Positions 1-5,053 of a DNA stretch of 5,053 bases are shown one piece after another. Source of the stretch: Myxococcales bacterium (GTDB lineage Bacteria > Myxococcota_A > UBA9042 > PHBI01 > JAAZYN01); NCBI GenBank assembly GCA_014239625.1, contig JAAZYN010000354.1, positions 1-5,053 on the forward strand, written 5' to 3'. Position 1 is the stretch's first letter; each line of letters opens with the position of its first letter. The notes beneath the pieces were generated by a model that had not been told where the DNA came from, made no database searches, and saw only the letters and a program-made list of their open reading frames with translations. The translations under genes and the position numbers were made by a program.

Positions 1-2
1 AC

Positions 3-707
3 CTGGCGCTGCTGCGGGCGGTCGACAAGGGGTGGTCGCAGGGGATCGACCTGCTCGTCGAGCTCGGGGCGCGCCGCACCGCCGTCTCTCGACAGGGAGA
101 GCCTGCGGCGGTGCTCGCCGCCCGACGGTTACGGGGGGCGGCGGGTGGGGGCGTCATCGCGCAGCTGGCGCGGCACGGGGTCGACCTGAGCGCGCGTGAC
201 GCCCGTGGGTTGACGGCGCTTCACCACGCGGCCGGGCGGCAGCGCGCCCTGGTCGACGCCCTCCTCGACGCTGGCGTCGACCCGAACATCGCCGCCGCCG
301 ACGGGGCGCGCCCGTTTTGGTTCGCCGCCCGCAGCGGCCGCCGGCGGATCGCCAAGAGGCTCGTCGACGCAGGCGCGGTTCCGGGGCTTCACGCGGCCGT
401 CTGGTACGGCGACGGGGCGCTGTTGAAGCGCGCGTTGGGCCAGGCGCGAGGTCGGGTCTCGGCCCTCGATCGGAGGGGGTGGAGCCCGCTCCACTGGGCG
501 GTCTCTCGCGACGACCTGGAGAGCGTGAAGTTGCTGCTGCGCCGGGGCGCCGACCCGAACATCGGCAGTCGGGTGCAGGGTAACACCCCGCTTCATTACG
601 CCGCCGCGGAGCACGCGCGCAGCGCGCTGTACGCGCTGTTGAAGAGGGCCGGCGGCGACGGCGCCGTGAAGAACCGCCATGGGATCACCCCCGACCAGCT
701 TCGGCGC
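3..707 (+). repeat. Ankyrin-repeat array coding segment
   Basis: Successive units of about 27-37 residues with the ankyrin pattern (TPLHxAA, then LLxxGADPN). Approximate units: a diverged one at the left edge (3-98), then 99-209, 210-305, 306-386 (short), 387-479, 480-581, 582-683, and a partial cap to 707. The best matches contain LTALHHAAG, WSPLHWAV and NTPLHYAA. The 13-base string gacccgaacatcg (DPNI) occurs identically at 279-291 and 552-564, the equivalent point of two repeats. The array continues beyond the left edge, so the total count is unknown. Ankyrin repeats bind proteins; the partner cannot be read from the sequence. Confidence 0.85.
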
Positions 708-3692
708 TCCGTCACCAAGGGCCGACGGGCGCGGGCGAAGCGCGCACGAGCGAGGAAGGCCGCCGCGGCTCGTTCGAAGATGAGCGCTGGCGAGGCGCGC
801 GCGCGTCGGCGCGCGGAAGAGGAGCGGCAGGCGGACGCGAAGGCCCCCGCCGCGCCCCCGGCAGGGCGCGTCGGCGCCTCCACATCGGGCTCGGCCTTTC
901 GGCGCCGCAGCGCGGACTTTGATCTCATCGCCTTGGAGCAAGCGCGCGCGCCCCTCGACGACGTCGGGTACATCGACCCCGAGTCGTCCGCCGCCCGGGC
1001 GCTGCTCTCCCGCGGGCATTACCGGGCAGCCGAGCGGATCTACAGAGACCTCTTGGCGAGGCTGGCCCGAGCGGGTGAGCTGGACGACCTGCGTCGCCAC
1101 GCGGCGCTCAACAATCTGGGCCGCGTCTTGACCCATCGGGGCGCCCTGTCGGAGGCGACCGAGGTGTTGACCCGGGCTCTGGCCGGCTTTGAGCGCGCGC
1201 TGTCGCCGGGGCGTGCTGCGCCGAGGAGGTGGCACCTCCCCGGGTCGCGCGACCGGCGGTCCATGCGTCGGTGGGCGGCCACGCGTCGCCAGCGCCGGCG
1301 CCGCCAGCGACGGCGCCGCCCGAGGCTGCAGGCCACCGTAGCCATCGCCAACCTCGCCCACGTCAAGGCCATCGAGGGGAAGACGGGCCCGGCCATCGAG
1401 GGGTTTCAACAGGCGCTCACCCGCAGGCTCGCCTTGAGGCGGTCGGCCTGGGCGGCTGCGGCGCGAGAGGCTCTGGCCCTGGCGCTCATGGAGGCGGGGC
1501 GCTATCGGGACGCCGAGAAGCACCTGACCAAGGCGTTGAAGGTCTTCGTCAAGAGGTCGCCAGAGCATGCCGTCGCGACGCGGCTCAACCTGGGCGTCCT
1601 CCGCCGCTTCGTCGGAGACACCTCGGGGGCCATGCGGGCCTTCGATCTCTCGGTGAGACAGGCGAGCACGAGCGCGCGCCGTAGGACCCAGCCGGGGCTG
1701 CTCCCGGCGGCCCTGCTCAATCGGGCCGAGCTGCACCTCAGCAACGGTGAGCGCGAGCGCGCGTCGCGTGGCTATGGACGCGCTCTCGGGGCGCTGGCGG
1801 AGGGCTTCGGCTCGGAGCACGACCTGGTCCCGGCCGCGCTGCTCGGCTTGGCCGAAGCTGCCGATAGCCCGGCCGACAAGCGGCGGGCTCTGGCCCGGGC
1901 GCGGGCCGCCGTGGTCCGCCTCGTGGGCGCGGACCACCCGCTGATGGCCAGCGTCATGGTGGGCGAGGCGGGGCTGGAGGCGGACGACGAGGACGCCATC
2001 GGGCTCCTCGGTGACGCCGTTGTTCACGCGGAGGCCGGCGGGTGGATCGGTCTCAAGTGGTCGACCCGAGTAGCTCTCGCTGAGCGCTTGGCCAAGGTGG
2101 GGCGTCGGCGCTCGGCCATCTTCATGCTCAAGCAGGCCGTCGGTGTGCTCGAAGCCCTGCGGGGATCCACGGCGGTCCGTTGGAGGGAGCGCTTCGTCGA
2201 GGACAAGTCGCCGGTCTACCGTCAGCTGGCCAGCCTGCTGGTGGACGACGGCCGGCTCGCGGAGGCCCAGCAGACCTTGCGGCTGCTCAAGCGCGAGGAG
2301 CAGGCTCGGTTCACGCTGCGCGCCGGAGCCTCCGCGGATCGGGCGCCGCCCCTTCGTTCGGCGGAGCGACAGGCCGAAGCGGTGTTCGGCGACCTGCGGG
2401 GCAAGATCGCGGCATACGCGAGTGAGCGCGCGAGGCTTCGGCGAGCGCGCAGCCAAGGTGGGCTGAGCGACGCGCAGCGCGACCGCGTCAAGGAGCTGCG
2501 CGACTCTCTGCGGGTGGCCCGCAGGGCGTTCGCGCGCCGGCTCGACGGGCTCGAGGGCGAGCTCAAGGCGCAAGGCCGCGAGAACCGGTCCCTCCGCAGC
2601 CTCCGCTCACTGCAGGGGACCCTGGCGAAGCTCGACAAGGAGGCGGTCGCGATCCACTACCTGGTGACCGACGAGCGGGTCCACATCCTGCTCACCAGCA
2701 GCGAGGTTCAGCTCGCGGTGGCGTCGGCAACGACGCGGCTCGAGCTCCGCAGGAAGGTCCACGCGCTACGCGGGGCCATCTCCGATCCCGATTCAGAGCC
2801 GAAGCGCGCAGCCAAGGCCCTCTACGATGTACTGATCAAGCCGATCGAGGGGGATCTGAAGAAGCTCGGCGCGAAGACCCTGTTGATCGCAGCCGACGAC
2901 GTCCTCCGCTACGTCTCCTTCGCTGCGCTCCACGACGGTCGGCGCTACCTGGTCGAGGGTTTTCGTCCCGTCCTCTTCAGCGAGGCCGCCCGCGACAAGC
3001 TGTCTCCCGCCAATCAGGGCTCGCCCACGAAGGTCGCAGGCCTGGGCGTGTCGGCCAAGCTGGGGAACTTCAGCGCCCTGCCATCGGTGCCCAAGGAGCT
3101 GCACGGGATCGTCCTCAGCGGCGACCAGGATCCGGACGGGGTGTTGCCCGGGGTCGTCAAGCTCGACAAGGCCTTCCATGTGGAGGCGCTTCGTGAGGCC
3201 CTGGACAAGGAGTTCGGGGTGATCCACCTGGCGACCCACTTCGAGCTCCGCCCGGGCACCGTGAAGAACTCGTTTCTGCTGCTGGGCGATGGCTCGCATC
3301 TGACGCTGGAGACCATCAAGTACGATGACTTCGACTTCCGCGACGTGGATCTGTTGACCCTGTCCGCCTGCAACACCGGCGCGGGCCTGTCGGCCAAGGG
3401 CAACGACGGCAGAGAGGTCGAAGGGTTCGCGGCGCTGGCTCAGAACCTCGGGGCCCGCAGCGTGCTCGCGACGCTGTGGCCGGTAGCCGATGAGAGCACC
3501 GGCTTGTTCATGCAGAACTTCTACAGGATACGCGCGGCGTCGCCCGAGATCGGTAAGGCGGAGGCCATGCGTCGCGTGCAGGTCCGGTTGCTGCGCGGGG
3601 CGTTGAAGAGCGTCGAGCAGCCGGACCTCGACAAGCCCTTCGCGCACCCCTTCTTCTGGGCGCCCTTTGTGCTCCTGGGCAACTGGCTGTGA
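3..3692 (+). CDS. Ankyrin-TPR-CHAT caspase-like protease (5' partial)
   Basis: Predicted cytoplasmic cysteine protease fused to two kinds of protein-binding repeat. The frame is open to the left edge and already encodes ankyrin-like sequence before the first in-window GTG (111), so the start lies upstream. Domains in order: six to seven ankyrin repeats (3-707); a Lys/Arg/Ala-rich linker (708-845); TPR-like helical pairs (about 981-2300) broken by an Arg-rich insert (1221-1325); a charged coiled-coil-like stretch (2361-2645); a CHAT domain (about 2640-3689). CHAT hallmarks seen: HLATHF with the catalytic His at 3237-3239, LSACNTG with the catalytic Cys at 3369-3371, then GARSVLATLWPVADEST and a terminal HPFFWAPFVLLGNW. 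In the family this His-Cys pair cleaves peptide bonds, and the repeats usually sense or hold partners. Substrate and trigger are unknown. No membrane segment is visible. The stop overlaps the GTPase start. Family assignment is strong; biological role is open. Confidence 0.94.
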   Translation: MALLRAVDKGWSQGIDLLVELGARRTAVSRQGEPAAVLAARRLRGAAGGGVIAQLARHGVDLSARDARGLTALHHAAGRQRALVDALLDAGVDPNIAAADGARPFWFAARSGRRRIAKRLVDAGAVPGLHAAVWYGDGALLKRALGQARGRVSALDRRGWSPLHWAVSRDDLESVKLLLRRGADPNIGSRVQGNTPLHYAAAEHARSALYALLKRAGGDGAVKNRHGITPDQLRRSVTKGRRARAKRARARKAAAARSKMSAGEARARRRAEEERQADAKAPAAPPAGRVGASTSGSAFRRRSADFDLIALEQARAPLDDVGYIDPESSAARALLSRGHYRAAERIYRDLLARLARAGELDDLRRHAALNNLGRVLTHRGALSEATEVLTRALAGFERALSPGRAAPRRWHLPGSRDRRSMRRWAATRRQRRRRQRRRRPRLQATVAIANLAHVKAIEGKTGPAIEGFQQALTRRLALRRSAWAAAAREALALALMEAGRYRDAEKHLTKALKVFVKRSPEHAVATRLNLGVLRRFVGDTSGAMRAFDLSVRQASTSARRRTQPGLLPAALLNRAELHLSNGERERASRGYGRALGALAEGFGSEHDLVPAALLGLAEAADSPADKRRALARARAAVVRLVGADHPLMASVMVGEAGLEADDEDAIGLLGDAVVHAEAGGWIGLKWSTRVALAERLAKVGRRRSAIFMLKQAVGVLEALRGSTAVRWRERFVEDKSPVYRQLASLLVDDGRLAEAQQTLRLLKREEQARFTLRAGASADRAPPLRSAERQAEAVFGDLRGKIAAYASERARLRRARSQGGLSDAQRDRVKELRDSLRVARRAFARRLDGLEGELKAQGRENRSLRSLRSLQGTLAKLDKEAVAIHYLVTDERVHILLTSSEVQLAVASATTRLELRRKVHALRGAISDPDSEPKRAAKALYDVLIKPIEGDLKKLGAKTLLIAADDVLRYVSFAALHDGRRYLVEGFRPVLFSEAARDKLSPANQGSPTKVAGLGVSAKLGNFSALPSVPKELHGIVLSGDQDPDGVLPGVVKLDKAFHVEALREALDKEFGVIHLATHFELRPGTVKNSFLLLGDGSHLTLETIKYDDFDFRDVDLLTLSACNTGAGLSAKGNDGREVEGFAALAQNLGARSVLATLWPVADESTGLFMQNFYRIRAASPEIGKAEAMRRVQVRLLRGALKSVEQPDLDKPFAHPFFWAPFVLLGNWL
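1287..1320 (+). repeat. 15-bp imperfect tandem repeat (about 2.3 copies)
   Basis: The unit cgccagcgccggcgc (1287-1301) is followed directly by cgccagcgacggcgc (1302-1316), with one difference (C to A), and by a four-base start of a third copy (1317-1320). The period is a multiple of three, so copy-number change would keep the reading frame. In the protease frame the unit reads RQRRR; in the frame beginning at 1229 it reads PAPAP/PATAP. It sits in the arginine-rich insert that interrupts the TPR solenoid. Confidence 0.8.
3689..3692 (+). promoter_or_regulatory. GTGA stop-start overlap (translational coupling site)
   Basis: The TGA ending the protease frame (3690-3692) shares bases with the GTG start of the GTPase (3689-3691). 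The preceding 20 bases have no strong AGGAGG-like motif. This arrangement is typical of terminating ribosomes reinitiating on the downstream frame and implies that both proteins come from one mRNA. Confidence 0.75.
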
Positions 3693-4633
3693 CCCGGCGC
3701 GCTTCCTTGGCCCCGTACACTCTGTCGGGGCTCCGCGCGGGCGATCGATCCGTCGTCGCGGGTCTGCTCAACGCCCTGGAGGGGGGGGCGGTGGTCGTCG
3801 ACCAAGAGCTGGCAGAGGTCGTGGATGCGGCGGCTCTGGGGGCGCGCTCCGAGGGGGTTGTGGTCGGGCTCACCGGCCCTCCTGGCGTCGGGAAGAGCAC
3901 CCTGGCGGGGCAGCTGGTGGAGGGGTGGCGCCGCCAGCGCCGGAGCGTCGGCGTGATCGCCGTCGACCCGAGCTCACGCGCTAGTGGCGGCGCCTTACTC
4001 GGCGACCGCGGTCGGATGGGGCTGGACGGCAGAGATGGGAAGGTCTTTGTTCGATCGATGGCCGCCCGAGACCGCCTCGGAGGGTTGGCGCCTGCCACGG
4101 AGCTCGCCGTGTACGTCATGCGGGCGGCCTGGGAGCGGGTCTTGGTGGAGACCGTCGGGGTAGGCCAGAGCGAGACCGACGTGGCGGCCGTGGCCGACGT
4201 GACGGTGGTCGTCGTTCAGCCGGGCAGCGGGGACACGCTGCAGTTCATAAAGAGCGGGCTCATGGACGTCCCCGACGTGCTGGTGGTCAACAAGTCCGAC
4301 ATGGGCCCAACAGCCCGGCGCGCCGCCAGCGACCTGAAGTCCGCCCTGGCGGCGTTGGGACGCGCCGCGATCCCGGTGGTCCAGGTGTGTGCCCTCGATG
4401 GCTCCGGCGTATCCGCGCTGTTGGCGGCGGTCGAAGAGCTCGGGCCAGGCGTGGCCGAGGCGCGCGTGGAGAAGATGCGAGCGCACGCGGCGCGCATGTT
4501 CTCCGACGAGTATGGGCGCGCCGGTGTGCGACAGCTCGGTGGTCGGGTCGGCGTCGAGCGCGCGCTCCTGACCTTGGGAGGGGGCCCGCTGGCTATGCTT
4601 CGGGGGCTCGAGCGCGTCGCCCCCAGTCGATGA
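3689..4633 (+). CDS. meaB: MeaB/ArgK-family P-loop GTPase
   Basis: A G3E-family GTPase, 314 residues, slightly shorter than the roughly 330 of well-known members. In characterised systems MeaB uses GTP hydrolysis to load and protect adenosylcobalamin in methylmalonyl-CoA mutase (propionyl-CoA to succinyl-CoA route); the name ArgK reflects an older arginine-kinase assignment. Visible motifs: P-loop GPPGVGKS (residues 63-70), AVDPSS (91-96), GDRGRM (105-110), the family signature VETVGVGQSE (153-162), and NKSD (201-204) for guanine specificity. The G5-like loop is CALDGSGV, and the usual Trp-containing stretch before it is shortened. The GTG at 3689 is chosen because it overlaps the upstream stop as GTGA and gives an N-terminal helix (LRAGDR) at the usual distance from the start. 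No clear Shine-Dalgarno sequence is seen, so translation probably depends on termination of the upstream gene. No mutase gene lies in the window. The 3' end overlaps a convergent gene by 41 bases. Confidence 0.93.
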   Translation: MTRRASLAPYTLSGLRAGDRSVVAGLLNALEGGAVVVDQELAEVVDAAALGARSEGVVVGLTGPPGVGKSTLAGQLVEGWRRQRRSVGVIAVDPSSRASGGALLGDRGRMGLDGRDGKVFVRSMAARDRLGGLAPATELAVYVMRAAWERVLVETVGVGQSETDVAAVADVTVVVVQPGSGDTLQFIKSGLMDVPDVLVVNKSDMGPTARRAASDLKSALAALGRAAIPVVQVCALDGSGVSALLAAVEELGPGVAEARVEKMRAHAARMFSDEYGRAGVRQLGGRVGVERALLTLGGGPLAMLRGLERVAPSR

Positions 4634-5053
4634 GCAACAGGCCGACCGTGGGGAAGATGGTCCACGTGAAGATCGAGGTGCCCGGGGCTGGCCACATCGT
4701 GCTCGCGACGGCGCCAGCGAGCGCGATGGCGACGTTGAGGCGGGCGAGTCGCAAAAATGGCATCAGCAGCGCGTAGCTGCTCGCCAGCCCGAGCAAATCG
4801 ACGGTGAAGATCCAGCTGGTGTCCACGCCCGTCTGCCATGCCAAGAGTCGGTGACTCATAAAGAAGGTCACCCACACGAGGCCTACGAGCATCATCTGCC
4901 GGTCCACTCGGGTGCGCATGAAGCGATCGCGCCCGACGATCAGGACGCCACCGAGGACGCCCCCCGCGATCACCGACAGGTAAAACAGCGTCTCGGCGCT
5001 CATCTGGACGTGTTCGCCGCTGACCGAGCGAAACACCTCGATGCCGACGCCCA
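4593..5053 (-). CDS. Small polytopic membrane protein, unknown function (5' end unresolved)
   Basis: I do not recognise this family. The protein has about five hydrophobic segments, roughly: ETLFYLSVIAGGVLGGVLIV, QMMLVGLVWVTFFMSHRLLAW, SWIFTVDLLGLASSYALLMP, LNVAIALAGAVASTMW and SIFTWTIFPTVGLLLIDW. Basic residues cluster in the connecting loop GRDRFMRTRVDR and at the C-terminus (GRRARAPEA), so it is probably an inner-membrane protein. Possible starts are ATG at 5003 (about 136 residues, just before the first membrane segment) and GTG at 5036 (147 residues); neither has an obvious ribosome-binding site. The frame stays open, with codons ending mainly in G or C, to the right edge, so the real start may lie outside. 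The stop (TAG, 4593-4595) falls inside the 3' end of the GTPase gene on the other strand. Third-position G/C bias and hydrophobic periodicity favour this frame over the opposing + frame. Confidence 0.72.
   Translation of the reverse strand, partial: GVGIEVFRSVSGEHVQMSAETLFYLSVIAGGVLGGVLIVGRDRFMRTRVDRQMMLVGLVWVTFFMSHRLLAWQTGVDTSWIFTVDLLGLASSYALLMPFLRLARLNVAIALAGAVASTMWPAPGTSIFTWTIFPTVGLLLIDWGRRARAPEA
4602..4624. terminator. Possible hairpin in the convergent 3' overlap
   Basis: GGGGGC (4602-4607) and GCCCCC (4619-4624) are perfect complements separated by 11 bases, giving a six-pair all-G/C stem. It lies inside the coding overlap of the two convergent genes, just before the GTPase stop. A hairpin there could slow polymerase from either side. 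There is no T tract on either strand, so it is not a standard intrinsic terminator, and chance pairing in G+C-rich DNA is a real alternative. Confidence 0.25.

Noticed and set aside
111..113. GTG at 111 as the start of the protease gene
   Set aside because: The same frame continues without a stop to the left edge and encodes further ankyrin-like sequence (LLRAVDKG...IDLLVELGA), so this GTG is internal.
129..2573. 814-codon open frame on the - strand opposite the ankyrin/TPR region
   Set aside because: Its product is Pro/Arg/Gly-rich with no domain pattern, while the + frame encodes clear ankyrin and TPR motifs. Long antisense frames are expected where G+C is this high and stops are rare.
2793..3647. 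284-codon open frame on the - strand opposite the CHAT domain
   Set aside because: The + strand carries the conserved CHAT motifs; the antisense product has no recognisable motif or hydrophobic pattern.
3508..4119. 203-codon - strand frame across the protease-GTPase junction
   Set aside because: It is opposite the well-supported GTPase P-loop region, its composition is Ser/Pro/Arg/Ala-rich shadow-like, and it has no motif.
4630..4776. + strand ORF starting with an ATGA overlap on the GTPase stop (48 codons, MSNRPTVGKMVHVKIEV...)
   Set aside because: The overlap looks attractive, but the product is short with no motif, and it lies entirely opposite a longer - strand frame with five membrane segments and strong G/C third positions.
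3..5053. CRISPR array, tRNA, rRNA or insertion sequence
   Set aside because: I found no spaced identical repeats, no tRNA cloverleaf, no rRNA-like sequence and no transposase or terminal inverted repeats. The repeats present are protein-level ankyrin/TPR units and one short tandem repeat.

Overview
The window is very G+C-rich and densely coding. Its three genes overlap end to end, so there is no intergenic stretch of any length. The G+C bias at third codon positions, the large multidomain ankyrin/TPR/caspase-like protein and the MeaB-type GTPase together suggest a high-G+C member of the Myxococcota or a related 'deltaproteobacterial' lineage. That placement is an inference from style, because no rRNA or marker gene is present.

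Layout. (1) From the left edge to 3692 on the + strand runs one huge open frame whose true start lies upstream of the window. It encodes an ankyrin-repeat array, a basic linker, a TPR-type helical solenoid, a charged coiled-coil-like stretch and a C-terminal CHAT (caspase-like) protease domain with both catalytic residues intact. (2) A MeaB/ArgK-family G3E P-loop GTPase (3689-4633, +) follows; its GTG start overlaps the protease stop codon in a GTGA tetranucleotide. (3) On the - strand, converging on the GTPase and overlapping its 3' end by 41 bases, is a small polytopic membrane protein of unknown function. Its frame is still open at the right edge.

How they may work together. Genes 1 and 2 form a translationally coupled pair. 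Ankyrin and TPR arrays normally bind partners, and in described TPR-CHAT proteins such a scaffold holds the protease inactive until a ligand binds. The natural reading of gene 1 is therefore a sensor/scaffold protease whose trigger and substrate are unknown. MeaB proteins usually chaperone adenosylcobalamin-dependent methylmalonyl-CoA mutase, and no mutase gene is visible here. The coupling to a protease may be incidental, or it may mark a protease-GTPase module. The membrane protein is probably a separate transcription unit.

Points for attention: the ANK-TPR-CHAT fusion and its coupling to a GTPase; an arginine-saturated insert in the TPR region, built on a 15-bp tandem repeat, that could be a compensated frameshift; a run of eight G early in the GTPase gene; and a fall in G+C between the ankyrin and CHAT ends of gene 1.
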